This document shows positions 10,001 through 16,362 of a DNA stretch of 31,086 nt, piece by piece. Origin of the DNA: JAFTYO01 sp045611785. GTDB lineage: Bacteria > Pseudomonadota > Alphaproteobacteria > RF32 > CAG-239. The position numbers were made by a program, and so were the translations under genes. The DNA lies in the NCBI GenBank assembly GCA_045611785.1, contig JAZKXV010000007.1, forward strand, positions 1-31,086. The letters run 5' to 3'. The notes beneath the pieces are model-generated. The model made no database searches. It was not told where the DNA came from and worked only from the letters and a program-made list of their open reading frames with translations. Position 1 is the first letter of the stretch, and every line of letters begins with the position of its first letter.

Positions 10001-11215
10001 ACCAAAACCATTATGGAAGGTGCAACACTTAGCATATTAGAAAGCCGCGGAGTACAAATAAGTAATAAGTTTGAATCTCGTAAAGTGCAATATGATAAAA
10101 ATACAGGCGCTCTAAGTATTGAACAAAAGAATTTGGATGGCAGTACTTCTATAATTTCGATGTCAATAGGAGGACCAAACGGAAATCAAATGCTTACCGA
10201 GGTTAAAACCATAGATAGCGAAGGCAGAACCACCATTCAAAAAGATAACGGTATTCAAAATTGTACCATAACTGAGGACAATAAAGGCCGACAGATTGCA
10301 AGATATGGTTTTTCTCAAGAATATTTAAGACGTCATAAATATGAAAAAGTATTAAACAGTAATGGTCAGTTTGCTCGCAATTTAGATGTTCCTGCTGCAA
10401 TGTATGGCTTCACTGAAAAAGACCATCAGTTACATACTGCACAAGTAAAAACCGGAAGAGCACAATTATATTCATTACCACAAACTAATACACCTGATGG
10501 CAGAACCCCTACTCCGGATAGTAGAACACCTACACCGGATAGTAGAACACCTACACCGGATGACAGAGCCCCTACTCCAGATGGTGGAACTCCTACTCCG
10601 GATGGTGGAACTCCTACTCCGGATGGTGGAATACCTACACCGGATGGCAGAACACCTACACCGGATGACAGAACTCCTACTCCAGATGGTGGAACACCTA
10701 CACCGGATGACAGAACCCCTACTCCAGATGGTGGAATACCTACACCTGATGGCAGAACGCCTACTCCGGATGACAGAATGCCTAATCCTGATGATGAAAG
10801 ATCTCCAAATCCTGATGAGGAAAGAGATCAGAATGCTGATGAACAAAATCCTGATGACGATAAACCAAAAGATGATGAAAGAAATGACGAACCTAAAGAA
10901 GAAGGTGAAGAAGAAAAATCTGCTCAAGATGAGTTATTGGATATCATTACCGACAGTGATGAAGTGTTAACACCTGAAGAACAAGAACGTATTGACCGCG
11001 AGCTGACTGAAGAATCTCTTGATAATCGTCAACAATTGTGGAACTTAAAAGCTGAATCATCCAGAATTAATGATGAATTAGAGCAATTAAAGACTTATAA
11101 GCAGGCTAACGAAAGCAGATTATCAGCTGAAGAGCTTAACGACATAACCATAAGGATTCGACAACTGACAGATGAATTAAGGGCTGTTACAGATGCATTA
11201 AGGAGATTAAATTAA
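7046..11215 (+). CDS. M23 metallopeptidase-VirB6/TrbL fusion with long repeat tail
   Basis: 1389 residues from the ATG at 7046, which gives a clean signal peptide (SSIAQA/QS); earlier in-frame ATGs put a charged leader in front of it. Residues about 100-245 are a LytM/M23 domain: His114 and Asp118 (RNHLGTDY) and the His227-x-His229 pair (GPHLHFEI), all needed for zinc binding, so it should be an active peptidoglycan endopeptidase in the periplasm. Then come a CxxC (DTCWFCSIF) and a complete VirB6-like core with WCLVDCVIQM...WAFKATG. A soluble tail follows: DENGN-type repeats, 14 copies of a 7-residue TPDxxTP repeat (from residue 1149), an acidic stretch, and a C-terminal coiled coil (about 1310-1389). 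The fusion would put VirB1-like wall opening and the VirB6 channel in one chain. The start choice is moderately certain (weak GGAA upstream). Confidence 0.78.
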   Translation: MKAKRQHILSYTCNILFIVCQMLIFSSIAQAQSTCGGSSCSNSTCQLTLNSQGHLSNNCPSGTRYDVDPNCVMNQNAEPGSCIDTMPVASINRVSETNCFRANGAGGNPKPRNHLGTDYASTQGTAVTAAADGTVVWAKPMGGGGRTIIIEHEKACQCTAGNPGGSCDSKYITVYMHLQNFAVTGGSVKKGAVIGWVGGSNYSSSSGILCDYPDTNSTDNCKPYGPHLHFEIHSGPFSKGYSNLKSSIINPLCDDIQQFCGGCSYDVDKCQNKDGAQSWETLSEEASATKKQASATGQTTAPLQDTPSLMMSECALSRFLADGDTCWFCSIFRVLFNTASTIALKAYKALADSIAIVVVVGYAIWVSIVILKHIAAVEVKDPRKLLQELMIQAFKVLLVVIILKMSFFQVMHLTLEPVFNTGMTFVQTISEGNCSSGASYMQNINGYDSDTGVTDSSTGGLPKSIGESIICSIKSMQDSIMRMIAYGRQAWCVAWGPESFLWGILPHFAYLITSLVIMIGGFVLLVSFPWCLVDCVIQMSIAAGLAPAAIGAWAFKATGRYLKMIWDFFMNAMFNFVFLSIIIYIIMTVVDQFMGGLTNRNANDWGFLIDPIDGLAYWGVSGLKLVVICLMGWVFLDEGKSFADKFAKGAIDGIGRSVGGTFAQAGSKVGGAALKAGKATFGAALQVGDHFIGSRIRDKVNNYRINKVKNGADNVIRDENGNITGYERTRRNVFGKKVTRRVDIGEDGKETWSKEKHSLSAEIGNKISNKINNVRRDLMFNRDKDENGNLVGAKDILDDKGNIIARETEHGKEYYDAEGKVIAREHYHRNLLGRKVTTRDQLGEDGKWHMTRQKSNARMELLAVATAKLQPFLDKQVVKHSNPDSKLARAAHSALSKLQASNEAVHRFADRNIEGKEKVLGAENQTSKIVSADKYLKVISHKGSNGEIVGKEFAFHANSAKHFVNPDGSINMQTISAIATYSNIDTKTIMEGATLSILESRGVQISNKFESRKVQYDKNTGALSIEQKNLDGSTSIISMSIGGPNGNQMLTEVKTIDSEGRTTIQKDNGIQNCTITEDNKGRQIARYGFSQEYLRRHKYEKVLNSNGQFARNLDVPAAMYGFTEKDHQLHTAQVKTGRAQLYSLPQTNTPDGRTPTPDSRTPTPDSRTPTPDDRAPTPDGGTPTPDGGTPTPDGGIPTPDGRTPTPDDRTPTPDGGTPTPDDRTPTPDGGIPTPDGRTPTPDDRMPNPDDERSPNPDEERDQNADEQNPDDDKPKDDERNDEPKEEGEEEKSAQDELLDIITDSDEVLTPEEQERIDRELTEESLDNRQQLWNLKAESSRINDELEQLKTYKQANESRLSAEELNDITIRIRQLTDELRAVTDALRRLN
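10490..10783 (+). repeat. 14 tandem 21-nt repeats encoding TPDxxTP
   Basis: Fourteen consecutive in-frame 21-nt units of the form ACN-CCN-GAT-N6-ACN-CCN encode TPD(G/S/D)(R/G)(T/I/A/M)P; two degenerate units (NPDDERSP, NPDEER) follow. The repeats fall between the DENGN tail and the acidic/coiled-coil end of the M23-VirB6 protein and make an extended, Pro-rich spacer. Near-identical units (several copies of TPDGGTP and TPDDRTP) suggest recent expansion by slippage or recombination, so the copy number may vary between strains. Confidence 0.85.
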
Positions 11216-11222
11216 TTTTATT

Positions 11223-11296
11223 TTGTAATAGCACGCATAAAATAATATGAAAAATATATTTTTATCTTGCATTATGATTATGCAGTGCTATTATAA
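11223..11296 (+). promoter_or_regulatory. Promoter inside a large inverted repeat (probable operator) of the HTH regulator gene
   Basis: A sigma70-like promoter TTGCAT (11267-11272) and TATTAT (11289-11294) with a 16-nt spacer lies 35 nt upstream of the regulator ATG. It is embedded in two nested symmetric elements. The outer arms TTGTAATAGCACGCATAA (11223-11240) and TTATGCAGTGCTATTATAA (11278-11296) are complementary apart from one mismatch and one bulged A. The inner element TGCATTATGATTATGCA (11268-11284) is a near-perfect palindrome (7 of 8 pairs) covering the -35 box and spacer. There is no T-tract after the right arm, so a terminator is unlikely. The arrangement suits binding of a dimeric HTH repressor, most simply the product of the gene itself. 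Confidence 0.6.
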
Positions 11297-11328
11297 TTAA
11301 AGTTTTATTAAAGTTTTAAGAGGTCAAA

Positions 11329-12309
11329 ATGGAAGAAATTATTTTCCCTAATCAAATCAGAATGCAAAGAAGATTAAAAGGCATGTCTATGCAAGAACTT
11401 GCTGATCACTTAGGTGTAAGCTTATCTGCTATTTCAAAAATTGAAAAAGGTTATCGCCGTTTAAATCAAGAGCAGCTCATTCAAGTTGCTGAATTAACTG
11501 ATTGTACCCTACAAGATTTATACGTTAATGAACAAAACTCTCAATCTGATGTTGTTTTATCTTGGAGAAGAGAACAAGAAAGGCGCAACAAAATAAACAT
11601 TGATGCGGGCTTAAAAATTTTAGGTGCAGGTTTACGTCACATTCGTACCGACAGAGGCCAAACATTAATGGAAATTGCTGAACGCGCTGACATGACTCTT
11701 TCTGTATACCATCGTATTGAAATGGGACAACGTGAAGTTTCTGAGAGAGAATATCAAAACATTGCAAAAGCTTTCTCTTTTGATTCTATTGAAGAATTAA
11801 AATCAGCTGTTGATGATTTAGATAAAGACGGAAAACTTAACGAAATTATGGAAAGAACAGATACTAAGTTTAAATTGTTATCTACTCCTAAGGGTGGTAC
11901 GGTATCTATGTATGGTGTTCCTACCAATGAAGCTCTTAAAATTAAAATTTATGGTAGTCCAACCAAAGATGGAAACATCATAATCAACAAAGAAGATAAG
12001 GATGCAAAAGAAGTAGCAAGACCTGCTAATCTTTTATATAAACGTGATGCTTATGGTGTAAATTTGTGCACAAGACGTTTAGGTAACTTATTACCAACAA
12101 GAGCTATCTTGTTTACAGATCCTCAAGATATCGTTAGTATCGGAGATATTGCAATTTACTATATTGATGATTACACTGCTCAAATACTAAGTATTAGAGA
12201 AGATGACAATGGACAGCTTTATGGAATTCGTTGGAATCCGGAGGAAAAAATACAGTTAACCGACGACGATTTAAGTAAAATGCATAAAGTTGTTGCAATT
12301 AATTTGTAA
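11329..12309 (+). CDS. Double-HTH XRE-family regulator with S24-like C-terminal domain
   Basis: 326 residues. Two XRE/Cro-type helix-turn-helix domains are visible: residues 10-65 (MQELADHLGVSLSAISKIEKG) and 101-158 (LMEIAERADMTLSVYHRIEMG), joined by a polar linker. After a region rich in Lys/Asp, residues 236-326 resemble the LexA/CI S24 fold (DPQDIVSIGDIAIYYIDD, then QLYGI). The place where S24 proteases carry Ser-Met reads CTRRLG, so self-cleavage looks impossible and the domain would serve for dimerisation or sensing. The gene stands alone between the VirB6-like block and the secretin operon, with its own promoter and terminator, so control of one or both blocks is likely but inferred. 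AAGAGG at 11318-11323 precedes the ATG. Confidence 0.72.
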   Translation: MEEIIFPNQIRMQRRLKGMSMQELADHLGVSLSAISKIEKGYRRLNQEQLIQVAELTDCTLQDLYVNEQNSQSDVVLSWRREQERRNKINIDAGLKILGAGLRHIRTDRGQTLMEIAERADMTLSVYHRIEMGQREVSEREYQNIAKAFSFDSIEELKSAVDDLDKDGKLNEIMERTDTKFKLLSTPKGGTVSMYGVPTNEALKIKIYGSPTKDGNIIINKEDKDAKEVARPANLLYKRDAYGVNLCTRRLGNLLPTRAILFTDPQDIVSIGDIAIYYIDDYTAQILSIREDDNGQLYGIRWNPEEKIQLTDDDLSKMHKVVAINL

Positions 12310-12316
12310 TTTACTT

Positions 12317-12347
12317 AAACTCCACTGTAGAAAGTGGAGTTTTTTTT
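12317..12347 (+). terminator. Rho-independent terminator after the HTH regulator
   Basis: A perfect 10-bp stem AAACTCCACT / AGTGGAGTTT with loop GTAGAA is followed by an uninterrupted T run (12340-12347), 8 nt after the regulator stop codon. It separates the regulator transcript from the operon beginning at 12430. Confidence 0.9.
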
Positions 12348-12358
12348 CAATTTTTAAC

Positions 12359-12386
12359 TTGAATTTTACTCCTTTGTGATTAGAAT
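12359..12386 (+). promoter_or_regulatory. Sigma70-like promoter of the secretin-like operon
   Basis: TTGAAT (12359-12364), a 16-nt spacer ending in TGTGAT, and TAGAAT (12381-12386), 43 nt upstream of the GTG start of the Pro/Ala-repeat protein gene. The inverted repeat seen at the regulator's own promoter is not repeated here. Confidence 0.5.
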
Positions 12387-12429
12387 GCTAAGGAATGTTT
12401 TGGTTTTAAATTAATTTAGGATACAAATT

Positions 12430-14496
12430 GTGGCAGACGAATTGATTGAGAGCGCTGAATTTGGTAAGAAAAACAAGGATGAGGAGCCACCTATTCTTGT
12501 TGCGCAACGTTTTTTAAATATATACAGACAAATGCATATTTTTAACAAAGATCGTCAAGAAGAATTTAATGATATGCTTTTAGAAATGACACCTGAAGTA
12601 AGAATTTTATTAAGCACACTTCCGGGTGGAGGCTTATTGCTTGAACATATTGCGGAAACTGAGCAAAAAAGAGGTGTTGTACCTTCAGCCACATTAAAAA
12701 CCAATACTTTACGCAAAAAAGAAAGCGCACCTGCTACAACCTCTTTGCATCCGACAGATCAACATAGCGAAATGAGGTCATCAGGTGGTGGTGTTGTAAT
12801 TGACGCATCTTTTGCTAATGAACTATCTTCTTCACTATCAATTGCATTACAACAGTCTGAAAAAAGACACAAAGATGAAATGAGAACATTAACAGAAACT
12901 TTAACTCATTCTATTCTTGAGTCTCAAACAGCCATGATTGGTATGATGCGTGATATTTTGATATCTACAAAATTAGGTAAGTCTACCGACTTTGCTACAG
13001 AGAAATTAGAAAATTTATATGCGCTTCATAGCAAACCTTATATACCTAACCAAAGCACTTCTGCACCGGCTCAAGCTAAAGCTCCGGAAAGTAAACCTGC
13101 TACCCCTGCAGCACCGGCTCAGGCTAAAGCGCCAGAAGTAAAACCTGCCACACCTTCAGCACCTATTCAAGCTAAAGCTCCGGAAAATAAACCTACTACC
13201 CCTGCAGCACCGGTTCAAACTAAGGCTCCGGAAATAAAACCTGCTACACCTGCTGCACCGGTTCAAACTAAGGCTCCGGAAGTAAAGCCTGCTGCACCTG
13301 CAGCACCGGTTCAAACTAAGGCTCCGGAAATAAAACCTGCTACACCTGCAGCACCGGTTCAAACTAAGGATCCGGAAATAAAACCTGCTACCCCTGCAGC
13401 ACAGGTTCAAACTAAGGCTCCGGAAATAAAACCTGCTACCCCTGCAGCACCGGTTCAAACTAAGGCTCCGGAAATAAAACCTGCTACACCTGCAGCACCG
13501 GTTCAAGCTAAAGCTCCGGAAATAAAACCAGCTACACCTGCAGCACCGGTTCAAGCTAAAGCTCCGGAAGTAAAACCTGTTGCACCTGCAGCACCGATTC
13601 AAGCTAAAGCTCCGGAAATAAAACCTGCTACCCCTGCAGCACCGGTTCAAGCTAAAGCTCCGGAAGTAAAACCTGTTGCACCTGCAGTACCGATTCAAGC
13701 TAAAGCTCCGGAAATAAAACCAGCTACCCCTGCAGCACCGGTTCAAGCTAAAGCTCCGGAAGTAAAACCTGCTGCACCTGCAGCACCAGTTCAAGCTAAA
13801 GCTCCGGAAGTAAAACCTGCCGCACCTGCAGCACCGGTTCAAGCTAAAGCTCCGGAAAATAAACCCGCAGCTCCATTTATTGCATTATCTTCTGCTCAGC
13901 TCATTGCCCAAGAAGCCAAAAAAGCAGCTGCCACTATACCTGCTCAAGCTAAAGCTCCGGAAGTAAAACCTGCCACACCTGCAGCACCTACTCAAGCAAA
14001 CCCTTTTGAAGCAAAGCCAAGTACCCCTGTAGCATCGTTACAGCCTAAGGCTCCAGAACCAAAAGGTTTATCACTTGATGACATAGCTTTAGAGCTTCAG
14101 GCAAACAACAAACCTTCTGAGCCAAAAAACGCACCTAAAAACATCAATTTAACTTCGAATAACGCATACCAAAATGAGTTAGATAAAATTAAGAATGCAT
14201 TACAAAACAATTCTGAAAAAATATCACTCGATGATATTGATGATATACCGGTTTCATTAGACGATATTGAAGATGATTTTGATTTCGTACCTCTTAGTGC
14301 TCAAATGGAAGAAAAACAGTTTATTTCTCCTCAAGACATAATATCCAGTAACGACGATGAAGAATGGGAATGGGAATATGTTGATGACGATTCCGGTAAT
14401 AATTCTGACGAATGGGAATGGGAATATGTTGATGAAGACAGCAATTCTGATGAATGGGAATGGGAATACATTGAAGACGAGGAAAACAATGCTTAA
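12430..14496 (+). CDS. Pro/Ala-repeat protein with C-terminal EWEWEY motifs, unknown
   Basis: 688 residues from a GTG start (AGGA at 12418-12421, spacing 8 nt). No signal peptide or membrane helix is visible, so it is probably cytoplasmic. Residues about 20-80 form a compact helical domain (VAQRFLNIYRQMHIFNKDRQ), followed by a helix at about 125-190. Residues 212-483 are 17 copies of a 16-residue repeat of the type APVQ(A/T)KAPE(I/V)KPATPA, with one more copy near 505-520. The last part is acidic: SLDDI occurs three times, and EWEWEY(V/I) occurs three times at residues 645, 661 and 675 just before the C terminus. Repeated aromatic-acidic motifs at an exposed end look like a docking site for a partner. 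It is first in an operon with a secretin-like lipoprotein. The function is not recognised. Confidence 0.7.
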   Translation: MADELIESAEFGKKNKDEEPPILVAQRFLNIYRQMHIFNKDRQEEFNDMLLEMTPEVRILLSTLPGGGLLLEHIAETEQKRGVVPSATLKTNTLRKKESAPATTSLHPTDQHSEMRSSGGGVVIDASFANELSSSLSIALQQSEKRHKDEMRTLTETLTHSILESQTAMIGMMRDILISTKLGKSTDFATEKLENLYALHSKPYIPNQSTSAPAQAKAPESKPATPAAPAQAKAPEVKPATPSAPIQAKAPENKPTTPAAPVQTKAPEIKPATPAAPVQTKAPEVKPAAPAAPVQTKAPEIKPATPAAPVQTKDPEIKPATPAAQVQTKAPEIKPATPAAPVQTKAPEIKPATPAAPVQAKAPEIKPATPAAPVQAKAPEVKPVAPAAPIQAKAPEIKPATPAAPVQAKAPEVKPVAPAVPIQAKAPEIKPATPAAPVQAKAPEVKPAAPAAPVQAKAPEVKPAAPAAPVQAKAPENKPAAPFIALSSAQLIAQEAKKAAATIPAQAKAPEVKPATPAAPTQANPFEAKPSTPVASLQPKAPEPKGLSLDDIALELQANNKPSEPKNAPKNINLTSNNAYQNELDKIKNALQNNSEKISLDDIDDIPVSLDDIEDDFDFVPLSAQMEEKQFISPQDIISSNDDEEWEWEYVDDDSGNNSDEWEWEYVDEDSNSDEWEWEYIEDEENNA
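13063..13878 (+). repeat. 17 tandem 48-nt repeats in the Pro/Ala-rich protein gene
   Basis: The unit begins GCACCGGTTCAAGCTAAAGC and continues through CCGGAA and AAACCTGC to the next GCACC. Unit starts fall every 48 nt from 13063 to 13831, and the last unit is partly degenerate. A related copy follows at about 13939-13999 after a unique insert. Two sub-types alternate in the centre (GCTCCGGAAATAAAACC and GCTCCGGAAGTAAAACC; CAAACTAAG and CAAGCTAAA), implying duplication of multi-unit blocks. Confidence 0.9.
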
Positions 14497-14573
14497 TATT
14501 GCATCGAAAATGCAAAAAAGTCATTTACAAATTCGACATAGTTAATTATTATTTGGTATAAAAGGAGTTAGTT

Positions 14574-15101
14574 ATGGAAACTGAAATAGATACTTATGTA
14601 GAACCAAAACAAATCTCTAAAGAAGATTTGTGGTATATTGATAATTATTTAGTTATCAGAGATTACTATAGCCGTACCATATCCAGAATAGCAGCAAGAT
14701 GTATTCGTATGGGGAATATTGCTATAGAAGAACACCCTTTTTATCCATACATTTTAGATGTTTTAGAAGAAATTTGTGAAACAGGAAATTATATTTTATC
14801 ACATACTGAAATGTATCCATATGTAGAAAGAAAAATAGCTGGCGGTGTTAATGCCCTCCAAAAAGATTTAAGCTTGTATCAACAAGAGTTAAAGAACAAC
14901 TCATCTCCGGATATGATAAAACAAGATCCTTCTGAATTAAGCAAAATGAAAGAAGCTTTGGGCGATTTTGATAATTCTTTTGATCCGACCGCTGGTGCCG
15001 GCATGAATATTGATGACTTAATGGTCAAACTTCTTGCTGAAAACAAAAAAGAACAAGAACAAACAAACAACGATCCAATATCTGAAGGAAATCAGCAATG
15101 A
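14574..15101 (+). CDS. Unknown small soluble protein in secretin operon
   Basis: 175 residues, METEIDTYVEPKQ to EGNQQ, with a strong AAAGGAG 6 nt before the ATG. Residues 17-115 are predicted mostly helical and contain many Tyr and Arg (LWYIDNYLVIRDYYSRTISRIAARCIRMGN); residues 125-175 are acidic and Asn/Gln-rich, with an amphipathic segment MNIDDLMVKLLAENK. No signal peptide or transmembrane helix is seen. Its stop overlaps the start of the secretin-like gene by 4 nt (ATGA), so the two are translationally coupled and probably work together. No family is recognised; a cytoplasmic accessory or chaperone role is only a guess from context. Confidence 0.65.
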   Translation: METEIDTYVEPKQISKEDLWYIDNYLVIRDYYSRTISRIAARCIRMGNIAIEEHPFYPYILDVLEEICETGNYILSHTEMYPYVERKIAGGVNALQKDLSLYQQELKNNSSPDMIKQDPSELSKMKEALGDFDNSFDPTAGAGMNIDDLMVKLLAENKKEQEQTNNDPISEGNQQ

Positions 15102-16351
15102 TAAAAAAATCGACATTACTTTTCAGCTTTGCTGCCCTATTCTTTATATCGTCTTGCAAAACAACTGTAGAGGAAGAAAAGCCTTTATCTTTTGATGAAG
15201 GCGTCAACGCTGAGATTATACTTCCAAATGGTGAAAGAAAAATCAGAACACCTGATGGTGCTAATGCTCTTGATTTAGAAACTCCTTTAAGATGCAATGT
15301 TAACTGGAAAGATCAACAAATTGTATTAACTTTACCTTTCAGTAATTCTGCCTTCAGAATTGAGAGATTAGAAAAGAATGATAAGCTACCGGGCTTTGAA
15401 GTAACAGGTTTCACATTTGAAACGATGTCTGCAGAAAAAGCTTTATACAAGCTCACAAAAGAAGCTGGTATAAAGTTAGTTGCTAAAGATGCTCCTTACA
15501 CATCATTGTCCGGAGAAAATTTAAAAGGTGAATTTTCTGATATTATTGATATGATTACACAAGCTGCCGAAATTTTTTATTCTTACGATGCAGACAATAA
15601 AGTTATGACATTATCTCGTAAAACAGAAATTTCATTATACGTTCCGCAATCAAGGCCTATTATTTTATCTATGCTCGATGTATTAAGAGGTTCCGGAATT
15701 ACTGATATGACAACAAACTGGGCTGATTATTCTATCACTTTTAATGCTGATATGGAGCTACAAAACAAAATCGTATCCCTCATGGAACATTTTGAAAACA
15801 ACCCAAATTTAATTGCATACGATGTTAACATCTTCAAAATTTATCCTAACAACAATTGCGACATTGAATGGAAAAAATTACTTGATGACTTCGAATTCGG
15901 AACAATCACCACCGCTCAAACAGGTGTTATAGGTAGAGTATTAACCACAACCAATGAAATAAGCTTGGAAAAATTACAACAATTTATCGGTAAATATGCA
16001 AAAATGGAATCAGTATCTGAAGGAAAATTCATTGTTCCTGATCAATGGCTTTCTCGTTTTGATGTCGGCAAATGCGGAAAAATGGAAACAGATGAATCTG
16101 AACTTTCCATACTTGCAAAGGCTTCACTCATTGACAATAACCGTATTGCATCAGAAATCACTCTTGAAACCACAAAAGGTCAGATTACTAACTTTAAGGT
16201 TCGCAATAAACTTGGAGAAAATTTTGTTATAATTGGTATCCCAAATGAGGTCTTTATAGCTGATGAGCCTCATTCTGAAACTGTAATTTTTATAGTACCA
16301 AGATTAATAAGAACTCTAAAAACAACAGAAACAATTAAAAATAAAATTTAA
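15098..16351 (+). CDS. Secretin-like (PilN/BfpB-type) outer-membrane lipoprotein
   Basis: 417 residues. The signal peptide ends in lipobox ISSC (Cys20), so the mature protein is a lipoprotein, as in type IVB pilus secretins. Residues about 92-165 have the N0/STN pattern (FTFETMSAEKALYKLTKEAG, then LSGENLKGEFSDIIDMI and a final strand). A second N-type segment follows. The C-terminal part keeps the secretin strand order in reduced form: YDVNIFKIYP, SLEKLQQFIGKYAKM, IASEITLETTKGQ, GENFVIIGIP and the final VIFIVPRLIR, which resembles the closing strand of secretins. It is shorter than most secretins (usually above 500 residues), so the barrel may be reduced. The expected role is an outer-membrane ring or channel for the secretion machine in this window. 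Confidence 0.6.
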   Translation: MIKKSTLLFSFAALFFISSCKTTVEEEKPLSFDEGVNAEIILPNGERKIRTPDGANALDLETPLRCNVNWKDQQIVLTLPFSNSAFRIERLEKNDKLPGFEVTGFTFETMSAEKALYKLTKEAGIKLVAKDAPYTSLSGENLKGEFSDIIDMITQAAEIFYSYDADNKVMTLSRKTEISLYVPQSRPIILSMLDVLRGSGITDMTTNWADYSITFNADMELQNKIVSLMEHFENNPNLIAYDVNIFKIYPNNNCDIEWKKLLDDFEFGTITTAQTGVIGRVLTTTNEISLEKLQQFIGKYAKMESVSEGKFIVPDQWLSRFDVGKCGKMETDESELSILAKASLIDNNRIASEITLETTKGQITNFKVRNKLGENFVIIGIPNEVFIADEPHSETVIFIVPRLIRTLKTTETIKNKI

Positions 16352-16362
16352 GGGAAAGAGCT

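Noticed and set aside
10475..10970. Open frames in other frames and on the minus strand across the 21-nt repeats
   Set aside because: They consist of repeat shadows (for example RMVEHLHRM units) and lack initiation signals; the M23-VirB6 frame explains the region.
13156..13842. Long minus-strand open frame opposite the 48-nt repeats
   Set aside because: It gives only a repeating Cys/Arg/Phe sequence, has no ribosome-binding site, and is the mirror of a repeat unit whose length is a multiple of three.
13063..13878. CRISPR-like regular repetition
   Set aside because: The units are contiguous 48-nt coding repeats without unique spacers, in frame in a larger gene.
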